DNA from: Photobacterium aquae
GTDB lineage: Bacteria; Pseudomonadota; Gammaproteobacteria; Enterobacterales; Vibrionaceae
Direction: 5' to 3'
Assembly (NCBI RefSeq): GCF_001029445.1
Contig: NZ_LDOT01000002.1
Coordinates: forward strand, 1 to 64,000
Length of the DNA stretch: 64,000 nucleotides
Below are positions 1 through 9,155 of this stretch, one piece after another (the stretch's first letter is position 1; each line of letters begins with the position of its first letter). A program made the translations under genes and the position numbers. Under the pieces are notes generated by a model. That model saw only the letters and a program-made list of their open reading frames with translations, was not told where the DNA came from and ran no database searches.

Positions 1-13
1 CGTGACGGTTTTA

Positions 14-89
14 GGGCGATTAGCTCAGTTGGGAGAGCACCTGCCTTACAAGCAGGGGGTCACTGGTTCGAGCCCGGTATCGCCCACCA
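14..89 (+). tRNA. tRNA-Val (UAC)
   Basis: A full cloverleaf can be drawn. The acceptor stem GGGCGAT pairs with ATCGCCC, the D arm contains AGCTCAGTTGGGAGAGC, the anticodon loop CTTACAA gives anticodon UAC (valine), and the T arm carries GGTTCGAGCC. The 3' CCA is encoded, as is usual in gammaproteobacteria. A hairpin terminator follows 25 bases later. The gene lies at the window edge, so it may be the last member of a tRNA array that continues to the left. Confidence 0.97.
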
Positions 90-114
90 TTTTCTTCTGA
101 AAAGAAATAAAAAA

Positions 115-139
115 GCCTGCACTTAGTGCAGGCTTTTTT
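115..139. terminator. Bidirectional hairpin terminator between tRNA-Val and the chitinase gene
   Basis: An 8-bp stem GCCTGCAC/GTGCAGGC with a TTA loop is flanked by an A run on the left and six T on the right, so it can end transcription of the tRNA on the plus strand and of the converging chitinase gene on the minus strand. Confidence 0.9.
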
Positions 140-153
140 GTTATCGACCAATA

Positions 154-2703
154 TTACTGGCCAGCATTCATCGCCTTCAACTTGTCCCCAACTGGACCAG
201 AGAAGTTATAACCGTCATGCTTATCCCAGTTGATAGACCAAGTCATTACCCCACCGTAATTCGGGTAATTAAACGCCGGTTTTACCGCCCCACACTTCGT
301 CCCTTTTGTCAGGCAGTCCAATGCATCCAAAATATTCTGAGTTGGAGCCTGTCCAGAGTTAGCAGAGCTAGGGCCTGAAGGCAAACCAATCGCAACCTGA
401 TCATCACGCAATGGTGCGAAGCGCTGGCCATTTGCAAGCTCAAAGCCCTCGATCAGCATTTTCGATTGAGCAACCATCATATCCACAGATCCTTCCGGAG
501 CAGAACCTGGCAGGTATGGGTTAGGCAAGCCCCCGTTGTTATATAGCTGTACGTGTAACAGATCCAATGTATCGCGCAGCTCGTCAATCAACGGAATGTA
601 CGCCCCCCAAATGCCGCTGTAGGCAATCATACCACCGTGTACATAAGGGTGCTCAGGAGCCATAGTCAGGTACATGTCCCCGCCCATGTTCGCTTCAATC
701 TTCTTCAGGGCTCGCGGCAAACGAGCTTGGATCTGAGTGCCGTGCAATAAGTTTGAACCGCTCTCAAGGTCGATATCCAACCCATCGAAGCCCCACTCTT
801 TCACGATATCCGTCAAGCTGCTTACAAAGTTCGCTTCATCCGTATCGGTATTTAGCGTGATTGTACCTTCCGCACCGCCCAGAGACAGAACGAACACTTT
901 GCCTTCTGCTTGAAGCGCAGCCATATCTTGCTTGAACGTCTGAGGATCCAACGCCGGACAGTCGCTGTAGATATCACCGCTGTACAGGTTGAAATGTACC
1001 GTACCATCACTATTACGGTCATTTTCTGCAAACGCAATATCAATGATGTCCCATGCTTTGGACATTTCGCTCAAGTTGATCGGGCATCCAGCACCATTGA
1101 CAAAGTTATGCCAGTAACCAATCAATTTGTGCTTCACTGCCGATTGCTCGAATACCTTAACAGTCGCCCCGGCTGTCGTTGCCGTCAAACCGCTGCTGTC
1201 AGTTGCCATCGCAGAAACGGTATAGCTGCCCACAGCACCCGGCGTCCAGCTGACACTATATGGCGCTGTCGTATCGGTAGCCTGTACCGCACCATTGACC
1301 AAGAAATCAACTTTGCTGACACTGCCGTTCAACGACGAAGCTTCGGCTGCCAGAGTAACCGCCTTACCTAAACCGACCGTCGTACCACTTGACGGTGATG
1401 TTAGCGAAGCAACAAGTGGCTGATCGCTCACTTTGACCAAGACACCAGCATCACCGGTATTGCCTTCATTGTCAGTCGCAACCGCAGTTAGGCTTACAGA
1501 GCCTGCCCCAGCAGCCAACCAGTTCATACTGTACGGTGCCTGAGTATCCGTCCCCAAACTCTGCCCAGAGGCAAAGAATTCGACCCCAGCAATCGAACCG
1601 TCGGCATCAGTAGCATTGACAGCCAAAGCAACAGTCTCACCAGCCAGAACCGTGGCATTATCAGCTGGCGACGTGAAGTTAACTACGGGAACAATGGCGC
1701 AAATACCCAATTCGGTCCATGCATCGCTCCAATACAATCCCGTATTAGGCTCATAAGCCCAGGCTGCATCAGACGAACACCAACCGGCCACGTCACACTC
1801 ATATTTGTAATTACCGTTTTGAACAATGTCACCGACACCATATTTCGTACCGGCTACATACTGTGGAACACCGGCACAACCGCCACCAACAGAAGCCCCC
1901 GTAACGGCAACGCTCACTTCCTGAGACCAGACTTCAAGATTGTCATTATCTTTGGCTTTTACTTTGAAGGTATGGTTGCCTTCAGCTGCAAGCCATTGAC
2001 TTGTATAAGGGGCGGTATCGTCCGTACCGACCAAGGTATTATCAACATAGAATTCCACCAATGCCACGTTGCCGTCTTTGTCTGAGGCATCGGCCTTCAA
2101 TGTGACTTGATCGCCTTCTTTAAGTTGAGCGGTCGCGGTTGGGTATACCAGATCCACCACCGGAGGAAGCGCCCCACCAGCAGCTACCACTTTTACAACG
2201 ACGCTATTCTGGCTTGCCGCACCTTGATTATCGGTAACAACCGCTTTGATCGTGTGTTGACCAGCGACAGCCGTCCACGAGATTTGATACGGAGTCTTTG
2301 TCACCACCCCTTCGCTCACACCGTCGACAAAAAATTCGACATCGGCAACTGTGCCATCGCTATCCGTAGCCTGAGCCGAAAGCGTAATCACATCACCATC
2401 ATTAAACTGGGCATTATTCAACGGAGAGGTAACCGTAACTGCAGGAGGTTCATTGCCACCAGCGGTATCACATACGCCAAGTCTCTCCCACTCTTGCCAT
2501 TGGCCTGAATGTGCTTCTGGCGCATTGCCCGTTGTCCACCAGTTCGCCTTAAATGCCTCGCCATTCTGTTGGACTTTAGAACCGGTGTTATAAACTGCAT
2601 CACCTTGCCATTGCGGTAATGACGAGCAATCAACAGCCAACGCCGGATACGCATAAGCAATACTTAGCGCTATCGCTGATCGCAAAAAGATTTTATGCAT
2701 CAT
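154..2703 (-). CDS. Secreted GH18 chitinase with two CBM5/12 and four Ig-like domains
   Basis: This enzyme hydrolyses chitin outside the cell. Residues 1-23 are a signal peptide ending ALA. A CBM5/12 chitin-binding module (about 25-80) is followed by two Ig-like modules (87-172 and 180-268), a second CBM5/12 (276-337), two more Ig-like modules (339-426 and 430-518) and a GH18 domain from about 525. The catalytic motif DGLDIDLE is at 640-647, with Glu647 as the proton donor. The C-terminal GGVMTWSINWD strand is also typical of GH18. The architecture and 849-aa length resemble the Vibrio ChiA2-type chitinases. An AAGGA lies 5 bases before the first of two adjacent ATG codons, so the exact start is open by one codon. 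The gene stands alone and converges on the tRNA. Confidence 0.95.
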   Translation of the reverse strand: MMHKIFLRSAIALSIAYAYPALAVDCSSLPQWQGDAVYNTGSKVQQNGEAFKANWWTTGNAPEAHSGQWQEWERLGVCDTAGGNEPPAVTVTSPLNNAQFNDGDVITLSAQATDSDGTVADVEFFVDGVSEGVVTKTPYQISWTAVAGQHTIKAVVTDNQGAASQNSVVVKVVAAGGALPPVVDLVYPTATAQLKEGDQVTLKADASDKDGNVALVEFYVDNTLVGTDDTAPYTSQWLAAEGNHTFKVKAKDNDNLEVWSQEVSVAVTGASVGGGCAGVPQYVAGTKYGVGDIVQNGNYKYECDVAGWCSSDAAWAYEPNTGLYWSDAWTELGICAIVPVVNFTSPADNATVLAGETVALAVNATDADGSIAGVEFFASGQSLGTDTQAPYSMNWLAAGAGSVSLTAVATDNEGNTGDAGVLVKVSDQPLVASLTSPSSGTTVGLGKAVTLAAEASSLNGSVSKVDFLVNGAVQATDTTAPYSVSWTPGAVGSYTVSAMATDSSGLTATTAGATVKVFEQSAVKHKLIGYWHNFVNGAGCPINLSEMSKAWDIIDIAFAENDRNSDGTVHFNLYSGDIYSDCPALDPQTFKQDMAALQAEGKVFVLSLGGAEGTITLNTDTDEANFVSSLTDIVKEWGFDGLDIDLESGSNLLHGTQIQARLPRALKKIEANMGGDMYLTMAPEHPYVHGGMIAYSGIWGAYIPLIDELRDTLDLLHVQLYNNGGLPNPYLPGSAPEGSVDMMVAQSKMLIEGFELANGQRFAPLRDDQVAIGLPSGPSSANSGQAPTQNILDALDCLTKGTKCGAVKPAFNYPNYGGVMTWSINWDKHDGYNFSGPVGDKLKAMNAGQ

Positions 2704-3221
2704 GAATTTCCTTACTCATAGGTAAAAGTACAGAGGATTTTTGCTTTTTTCTCTCGGCAAAATATCCAACTGATATCATGAGCAATAATTCTCAAAGCAG
2801 CCATAAAATCACAGCTGTATCTATAAAGTCTTAATAGAGCTTCGCAATGTTCATCCCGCTGTTACTTTCTATTCATTACGAGTGGTATTGCTATCACTTT
2901 TTACGCCCCTCATTGCAGGATCCTTCCTCTTCGACTCTCACCGAAGAAGTCATCAAACATCCCCCATTGATACACACTGCGCACCACGAAATAACGCTAT
3001 TCAGCGCACAGCTGTTCACTCAAATGCTTTGTTTCGATTCTAACATTGGGTCACTTGTAACCCATGACATCTTTGATATTTCACATTTTTAACGAGTAGC
3101 CCCCTCGATAATTGATAGGTGTCTCATTAGTAAAAGACAATATTTGCTCATATAAGCTCTTAAATGTGACCATTTGAACAAATCTACATCAGTATGTTTC
3201 AATACTAACAAAGGTCGCATA
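2704..3221. other. Intergenic region between divergent chitinase and porin genes
   Basis: These 518 bases carry the promoters of two divergent genes. No convincing gene is present. An 81-codon open frame (2847-3092) has no clear ribosome binding site and no recognisable protein features. The only regulator-like site I see is the half-conserved CRP-like sequence at 3162-3183. Confidence 0.5.
3162..3183 (+). promoter_or_regulatory. Possible CRP-like site upstream of the porin gene
   Basis: The left half AAATGTGA matches the CRP consensus exactly. The right half, GAACAAAT, matches poorly. It lies about 40 bases before the porin start. The assignment is weak. Confidence 0.25.
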
Positions 3222-4304
3222 ATGGACGTTGCAACTCCTAACAAAACAGTTTTAGCTTCTCTCGTAGCAGCCCTTTTACTTGCTCCCGCAGCACACGCCG
3301 CTTCCGTTTACAAACATGAAAATGGTGACTACCTCGATCTCTACGGTGAGGTCGGTGTCGGTGGCCATTTCGGTGCAAATTACAACTCAGGCGAGTTCTA
3401 CAAAGACCAATACTACATTGACGACTCTTTTGCGACGATGGGTGTAAAAGGCCGCAACGGTGGTTTGCTTTACCGTTTGGAGCTTGACTACGAACGCGAA
3501 AACTGGAAATACGGCTCTGGGGATATGGTCCTGAGCATCGATAAAGTCTATCTTGGCTATGAGTTCAACGATCACCATTATGTTGAAGTCGGCTTAACCG
3601 ACACGGCCTTTGACGACTATGACAAATACGGTGACTTCACCTTCGACACAACCGTAGAAACCGGAGAGGCTGGCGACCAAGATGGTACCGTCAAGTACGA
3701 AGGCCGCTATGGTGATTTCAAAGCTGGTGTTTCTTACAGCTACGATACACAGTCAAGTTCTGGTGCCGTACTGGGTAACATCGTCAACGGCTACACCGGC
3801 TACTTCGGCAAGCGTTTCTCCGTTGTTGTAGGTCTGGAAGGCCGTAGCGGCTCGGAAGGTGAATCTAAATACGGTGAACAACGCCTATTGGGGCTAGGTA
3901 TGCGCCTGGCTGTGACGGATCAACTAACTCTTGGTTTCAACGGTTTCCTTGAGCACGAAGATATTGCCCAAGATAAAACAACTGTTGATGTGACTGACCC
4001 GAACAACAAACAATACGTCTATAACAATTACCAAACTCTTGAACATGAAGGCGCCTTGCTTTCTGCCAAGTACGCACTGACTCCGCAGTGGGAAATTGTT
4101 GGCTCAGCAAACTACGAAGCCTACGAGCACTGGGATAGCGAAAGTGAATTCTGGGATGAGAAAGATACTGAATGGGGCAGCAGCCGCACATGGGGAACAT
4201 TAGGCATTAACTACAAGCCAACCCGCTCATCGGTAATCGCCGTCGAAGGCAGTATTGGCGAAGCGGCCCAAGATTTCTACGTCTACTCTCGCGTTTACTT
4301 CTAA
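3222..4304 (+). CDS. Outer membrane porin (Gram-negative porin family)
   Basis: A 360-residue beta-barrel protein. The signal peptide (residues 1-26) ends with APAAHA, and the mature protein starts ASVYKHENGDYLDLYGEVGV, the usual opening strand of Gram-negative porins. Alternating aromatic and polar strands continue to the C-terminal DFYVYSRVYF, which ends in Phe as outer membrane barrels do. The start at 3222 is chosen because AAGG lies 7 bases upstream and the signal peptide begins directly after it; an upstream in-frame ATG at 3174 would add 16 unneeded residues. The nuclease gene starts 37 bases downstream with its own AAGGA, so the two are probably co-transcribed. The substrate cannot be told from the sequence. 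Confidence 0.88.
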   Translation: MDVATPNKTVLASLVAALLLAPAAHAASVYKHENGDYLDLYGEVGVGGHFGANYNSGEFYKDQYYIDDSFATMGVKGRNGGLLYRLELDYERENWKYGSGDMVLSIDKVYLGYEFNDHHYVEVGLTDTAFDDYDKYGDFTFDTTVETGEAGDQDGTVKYEGRYGDFKAGVSYSYDTQSSSGAVLGNIVNGYTGYFGKRFSVVVGLEGRSGSEGESKYGEQRLLGLGMRLAVTDQLTLGFNGFLEHEDIAQDKTTVDVTDPNNKQYVYNNYQTLEHEGALLSAKYALTPQWEIVGSANYEAYEHWDSESEFWDEKDTEWGSSRTWGTLGINYKPTRSSVIAVEGSIGEAAQDFYVYSRVYF

Positions 4305-4341
4305 ACCACCAGAAGAACTTATTTAGATTTAAGGATATAGA

Positions 4342-6987
4342 ATGAATAACACACTTTCTCTGGTGGCCGTTGCTATCGCGGCCGCCTTGTCAGCCCCTGT
4401 CATGGCGGGCACTACCGATACCCTCGCTTCTAACAATAACGATGCTGTCGTATCTGCATCCATTATTGATACCACGGTAGGCCAAATCCAAGGCGAAGGA
4501 TTCCGCTCGCCGCTACTGGCCAACGGGGAATACCTATCATCTGAAAGCTACCGTGTCAGCGGTGTAGTGACCGCTGTCACCACCAGTTTGGTTAAGGGCT
4601 TCTATATTCATGATGCCGACGGCAACGAGAAAACATCTGATGGCCTGTTCATCAAAACAAATGATAAGCCAGCTGCCGATCTCGTTGGTAAAGAAGTCAC
4701 GGTTACCGGTAAAATCAAAGAAGATTACGGTCTGACTCTACTGATGGCTGACAATATTGAGATTGGCGCTCACGTCGGCACACCTGCTGCAACACCACTA
4801 CACAAAATCGCAACCGATGGCGACAACTTTGATCTGACCCTAGAGCGCCATGAAGGTATGCTTGTTGCCCTGCCTGCCGATATTGACCCAGCAACACCGA
4901 CAGTCAGCGAAAGCATGCGCGTAGCCCGTACGTTCAGCTACGATTACGCCGCACGTCGTAATAACATGGTATTGGCGTACAAGCGCCCTAATATGCAACC
5001 AAACCAAGAGCATATTGCCGGCAGTGAAGCCTCTTTGGCCCAATCCAAGCAAAATGCTAATTACCGTTTGGTTGTTGAAAGCGATAACAAGCCAGATAAC
5101 GGTGAGATCCCTTACTACCCGGCATTTAAGACAGATCCACAAAACAACTATATTCGAATTAATGACAGCATTATCGGCCTAGAAGGTGTGATTCACTACT
5201 CGTATGGTGAATACCGTTTTATCCCAACCAACCAGATCGATGATTCTAACGTCATTCACAATACCGATCGAACCAAATCACCAGCACTAAACGACAAGGC
5301 GGCCGATGGTCATTTTGCCATTCGCCTGGCTACCCAGAACGTGCTGAACTACTTCAACTCACCTTATGGTGGCTCGGCCAACCAGCACGGCGACAACCGT
5401 GGTGCAGAAAGCCAAATTGAGTTCGAACAGCAGCAAGCCAAGATCGTCAAAGCGATCTACGGCCTGAACGCTGACATCATCGGCTTGATGGAAATTGAAA
5501 ATAACGGTTTTGGCGATTTCGGTGCAATCAAACAGCTTCTGAACGCAATCAACAGCGAATACTACGACGAAGACTACGCTGACCGTAACAAGGAGCGTTC
5601 AATTCACAACCGTTATGTCTTCGTCGGCTTTGACTCCAATGGCGATGTCGTCATCAATGAGCACGACAGCATTGGCGGCGATGCTATTACTTCAGGCATG
5701 CTCTACCGTCCAAGCAAAGTATCTCTAGAATCATCGCGCATCATCGAAATGCCGCGCCAAGACGCGCCAACAATTACCGATGAGAGCGGCGCCGCCATTG
5801 TCGACAACAAAGGGGAAGTGCGAGAAAGCGGCAAGAACTACCAACGTAATACCGTTATGGCAACCTTCCGCCTTAACAATACAGGTAAATCACTCTCTGT
5901 TGCGGTTAACCACTTCAAATCAAAAGGCTCAACCTGTTGGGAAGACTGGCAAGGCTGGGAAGAGTGGAAAGGTTTTGACCCAGTTAAAGACCGTGTAAAA
6001 GATCTTGATTTCCAAGGTTCATGCGAAAACTTCCGCGTTGCCGCTGCCGTTCAACTTGGCGAGCAAATGGGCAAAGTTGGCGGTGACCAAGTGCTGATGG
6101 GCGACTTCAACTCTTATGCGCAAGAAGACCCTATGCTGGTGTTGACCGACATCCCAGCGACATTGCCTGAAAACAAAACTATCCGTGCGGCACGCGATAC
6201 CTTTATCGGCAAGAAGCAACAATTTGGGTCAAGTGGTGCGGAAATCACCCAATCATTCGGCTATATCAATGCCGTTAGCTTGAAAGATGCTGAAAAGCAA
6301 CAGTCTAGCTGGAGCTATTCATATAATGATGAAATCGGCTCGCTGGACCATATGCTGATCACCCCATCGCTGAAATCACGCCTTCTTGATGCCGGTGACT
6401 GGCATATCAATGCGGCAGAATCACCACTGTTTGACTACAGCAACAAGTACAAAGACACGGTTTGGGGCAACAACCCATTCTATGCTGAAACCGCGTACCG
6501 TTCTTCCGACCATGATTCTGCAATCATCGCTCTGAACTATGGCTACGGTGAAACAGACGGCAACCGCGTACTGCTCTCATCAAAGAGCAACCGATTTGAA
6601 GTCGCCTACCCAATCACGTTCGCCGGTGCGAAAAAAGGCGACATCGCCTCGATCCAATTCTCGCCGATGCCTGAAGACCTAAGCCAGATCGCACTGCCGA
6701 AAGTCACGTTGGAAAAAGACGGCACCCAGACCGTATTCTTCGATGTAAACGGTATTCCTGAAGGCCGTTACACCGTCAAGATGTCACTGACCCAAGCCGA
6801 TACATCAGTAAAAGCAACAACCATGTTCAGTGATTCTGTGGTGAAAATGGATGTTACAGTCCAAAAACGCGACGGTGTGAAAACAGAAGTTACCGTTCCA
6901 CCGTATGATGGCAGCGGCGGCTCTACCGGCCTATGGGGACTCCTTTCCCTACTAGGTTTGGGGTTCATTCGTCGAAACCGTAAGTAA
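4342..6987 (+). CDS. xds: ExeM/NucH-family extracellular endonuclease with GlyGly-CTERM tail
   Basis: A secreted DNase of 881 residues, orthologous in type to V. cholerae Xds and Shewanella ExeM, which degrade extracellular DNA and release nutrients from biofilm. A signal peptide occupies residues 1-22. An OB-like region (about 50-150) precedes the endonuclease/exonuclease/phosphatase domain (about 330-735), with motifs MEIENNGFGD, AVNHFKSKGS, MGDFNS, LDHMLI and SSDHDS that supply the metal and catalytic residues. The C-terminus has GSGGSTG, a hydrophobic stretch and RRNRK. This is the GlyGly-CTERM signal processed by rhombosortase after type II secretion. It lies directly behind a porin gene. 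In V. cholerae the homologue is phosphate-regulated; I see no clear Pho box here. Confidence 0.93.
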   Translation: MNNTLSLVAVAIAAALSAPVMAGTTDTLASNNNDAVVSASIIDTTVGQIQGEGFRSPLLANGEYLSSESYRVSGVVTAVTTSLVKGFYIHDADGNEKTSDGLFIKTNDKPAADLVGKEVTVTGKIKEDYGLTLLMADNIEIGAHVGTPAATPLHKIATDGDNFDLTLERHEGMLVALPADIDPATPTVSESMRVARTFSYDYAARRNNMVLAYKRPNMQPNQEHIAGSEASLAQSKQNANYRLVVESDNKPDNGEIPYYPAFKTDPQNNYIRINDSIIGLEGVIHYSYGEYRFIPTNQIDDSNVIHNTDRTKSPALNDKAADGHFAIRLATQNVLNYFNSPYGGSANQHGDNRGAESQIEFEQQQAKIVKAIYGLNADIIGLMEIENNGFGDFGAIKQLLNAINSEYYDEDYADRNKERSIHNRYVFVGFDSNGDVVINEHDSIGGDAITSGMLYRPSKVSLESSRIIEMPRQDAPTITDESGAAIVDNKGEVRESGKNYQRNTVMATFRLNNTGKSLSVAVNHFKSKGSTCWEDWQGWEEWKGFDPVKDRVKDLDFQGSCENFRVAAAVQLGEQMGKVGGDQVLMGDFNSYAQEDPMLVLTDIPATLPENKTIRAARDTFIGKKQQFGSSGAEITQSFGYINAVSLKDAEKQQSSWSYSYNDEIGSLDHMLITPSLKSRLLDAGDWHINAAESPLFDYSNKYKDTVWGNNPFYAETAYRSSDHDSAIIALNYGYGETDGNRVLLSSKSNRFEVAYPITFAGAKKGDIASIQFSPMPEDLSQIALPKVTLEKDGTQTVFFDVNGIPEGRYTVKMSLTQADTSVKATTMFSDSVVKMDVTVQKRDGVKTEVTVPPYDGSGGSTGLWGLLSLLGLGFIRRNRK

Positions 6988-6990
6988 ACA

Positions 6991-7028
6991 AACAGCCACC
7001 GCCCAAGGGCGGTGGCTGTTATTTTTTC
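6991..7028 (+). terminator. Hairpin terminator after the nuclease gene
   Basis: A perfect 14-bp stem AACAGCCACCGCCC with an AA loop is followed by ATTTTTT. It ends the plus-strand porin-nuclease unit. The T-rich tail overlaps the last codons of the converging deoR gene. Confidence 0.93.
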
Positions 7029-7768
7029 CTACCGATTAGCGCATACCACTCTTGCGGTAGTTCTTCATCACAAAGCACATCATCCACCCCTTCCAATCCA
7101 CATATTGCCGCCCGCCTTACACGCCCCAATTTACTGCTATCAACCACAAGAACTCGATGCCGCGATTGCCGCAAGGCGCGATGTTTATATGGTAATTCAG
7201 TTAATTCATGGCATGTTAGGCCCTGTATTGCATCAACTCCAGCAGCAGAACAAAACATCAGGTCAAAGCGAATGTGGTCTAAATCTGTTTGTGCCGACAG
7301 CGGATAAAAATGGTTAGTTCTTGGCTCAAACTGACCGCCGCATAATATCGCTTGGCAGTTACTTTTATTTCTCAATGCCGTCAACACATTCAAAGAAAAA
7401 CACACCCCTGTAAACGGCATATCATCAGGAATAGCATGAATGATATGGACTATCGTGGTGCCGTTATCAAAAAAAACCGTATCATTAGGCTTAACCAGCT
7501 TCGCGGCTTGCTTACCTATGAAACTCTTCTCCCTAACGTTATTCTCACTCTGAACATACAGCTCATATTCAGTATCATTACGCGACTGCTTATTAATGAT
7601 ATAGCCACCAATAACAGCCAACGTCGGATGCGGGGAATATAAATCACGCCGTAATGTCATCTCTGACACTTCCAGGGAATCGGCAGCCTGACGAAGATGC
7701 ACTTTATCAATTCCCTGCATCAATTCTACCAATTGTCTAAGGCGTTTTTCTTGTTTCGTTTCCGTCAT
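7019..7768 (-). CDS. deoR: DeoR-type transcriptional regulator (deoxyribonucleoside repressor)
   Basis: A 249-residue DeoR-family repressor. The N-terminal winged helix-turn-helix (about 5-60) contains LEVSEMTLRRDL, the recognition helix region. The C-terminal sugar-phosphate sensor domain has VFFDNGTTIVHII, MPFTGVCFSLNVLTAL and LCGGQFEPR. These blocks and the length follow E. coli DeoR closely, rather than GlpR or other family members. DeoR responds to deoxyribose-5-phosphate and represses nucleoside catabolism genes. No deo genes are in the window, so its targets lie elsewhere. The adjacent secreted DNase supplies nucleosides, which may be a meaningful pairing, but this is inference. It is divergent from the RND operon. 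Confidence 0.85.
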   Translation of the reverse strand: MTETKQEKRLRQLVELMQGIDKVHLRQAADSLEVSEMTLRRDLYSPHPTLAVIGGYIINKQSRNDTEYELYVQSENNVREKSFIGKQAAKLVKPNDTVFFDNGTTIVHIIHAIPDDMPFTGVCFSLNVLTALRNKSNCQAILCGGQFEPRTNHFYPLSAQTDLDHIRFDLMFCSAAGVDAIQGLTCHELTELPYKHRALRQSRHRVLVVDSSKLGRVRRAAICGLEGVDDVLCDEELPQEWYALIGRKK

Positions 7769-8045
7769 CGAAATCCTATCGAAATGGCTAATACAACAAT
7801 CAATTATAAACTAAGCCCATTCGCAACGGCTTTTGTTCGACAATCTCTGTGATATTAATCATTCGAATAATCAAAGATATATAGTAGTACGTATGGTCTT
7901 GAAACATATAGACAAAGCACCACTATAATTTAACGATAGATGTCATGACAAAAAACCTTAAGACAATCATGTGTTAACATCCATTTTCAACACTGTTACA
8001 CTCACCATATATATTCAGTGATTAACTGTCACAAGGATCGTGGTA

Positions 8046-9155
8046 ATGGTTAAATTCAAAAACCCTTTTTCGCGCAGACCGTGGATTCTATCGGTAATAA
8101 TATTTATTGCCATCGGGCTCTGGCTGCTCAGTGGCATATCCAAACCCGATCCTTCAATAAATGACAATACCGACACCCCTTCTCAAGATCTCGCTCCCAA
8201 CACTCCCCCATTAGCCAAAGTTGTCGTTACCTCATTTACCACCCAACCAATTACCCGCACCATTTCACTCTATGGGCGAACAGCCCCGAGTAGAACGACA
8301 ACCCTAGGGGCAGAAGTCGCAGGCAAAGTTGAGAGTCTCTTGATTAAAAAAGGACAACATGTCAAAGCAGGGATGCCGTTGATCCAACTGGATAAAGCAG
8401 ATAGAGAGCTACAGCTAGCCCGAGCAAATGCTCTTCTGAAAGTAAGAAACCAAGAATTCAACGCAGCTAAATCACTCAAGAAAAAAGGCCTCCAAGGCGA
8501 AGTCGCTTTCACTCGGGCAGAAGCTGCTCTGATTGAAGCCAAAGCCTCGGTTAGAAGTCTACAAATAGCCCTCGACAACACGGTAATCAACGCCCCCTTC
8601 GATGGTATTATTGATACACTTCATGTCGAAAAAGGGGATTATCTAGGCATCGGCGACCCGATACTCTCCGTTGTCGATCTTGACCCCTTGGTGATTGCAG
8701 CAGATGTCAGCGAACGCCATATTGGTAAGGTATACCAAGACCAACCTGCAAATATAGATTTGGTCACAGGGTTTAAGACCACGGGTAAGCTGACCTTCCG
8801 TGGCTCAGTCGCAGACCCCGCTACCAACACCTACCCCATTGAAGTTGAAATCAATAACCCCGACATGACCTTACCCGCAGGGACAAGCGCCAACCTTGAT
8901 CTCATATTGGCGACCGAGCCCGCCATCAAAATAACCCCCTCGATGCTCGCCCTGGACGAACTAGGCAACCTCGGCATCAAAACGCTTGATAATGCAGACA
9001 AGGTCAAGTTCATCCCCATCTCTATCGTCAAAGTCGAACCTGATGGTGTATGGCTGGGCGGAACCAATGACAAGGTTGAAGTGATCACGGTCGGCCAAGG
9101 ATTTGTCCGCAATGGCGATACCGTTATTCCTGTACGGCTTGATGAGGAGCAATAA
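8046..9155 (+). CDS. RND efflux periplasmic adaptor subunit
   Basis: A membrane fusion protein of 369 residues. An N-terminal hydrophobic segment (about 12-30) anchors or exports it. The lipoyl halves are visible at GKVESLLIKKGQHVKAGMPL and TVINAPFDGIIDTLHVEKGD, separated by an alpha-helical hairpin rich in Ala, Lys and Glu, and followed by the beta-barrel domain. A GTG at 8040 is also in frame, but AAGGA (8033-8037) sits 8 bases before the ATG at 8046, so that start is preferred. The stop codon overlaps the permease start by one base (TAATG), indicating translational coupling. No outer membrane factor gene is adjacent, so it probably uses a TolC encoded elsewhere. Confidence 0.92.
   Translation: MVKFKNPFSRRPWILSVIIFIAIGLWLLSGISKPDPSINDNTDTPSQDLAPNTPPLAKVVVTSFTTQPITRTISLYGRTAPSRTTTLGAEVAGKVESLLIKKGQHVKAGMPLIQLDKADRELQLARANALLKVRNQEFNAAKSLKKKGLQGEVAFTRAEAALIEAKASVRSLQIALDNTVINAPFDGIIDTLHVEKGDYLGIGDPILSVVDLDPLVIAADVSERHIGKVYQDQPANIDLVTGFKTTGKLTFRGSVADPATNTYPIEVEINNPDMTLPAGTSANLDLILATEPAIKITPSMLALDELGNLGIKTLDNADKVKFIPISIVKVEPDGVWLGGTNDKVEVITVGQGFVRNGDTVIPVRLDEEQ

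Noticed and set aside
910..1371. 153-codon plus-strand open frame inside the chitinase gene
   Set aside because: It is antisense to a conserved coding region, has no ribosome binding site and its translation shows no protein character.
2847..3092. 81-codon open frame in the chitinase-porin gap
   Set aside because: No good ribosome binding site, no conserved motif, and a composition rich in His, Phe and Ser as in random AT-rich sequence.
3060..3180. Pho box upstream of the porin-nuclease unit
   Set aside because: Sequences such as TTGTAACCCATGACATC share only scattered positions with the PhoB consensus; not strong enough to report.
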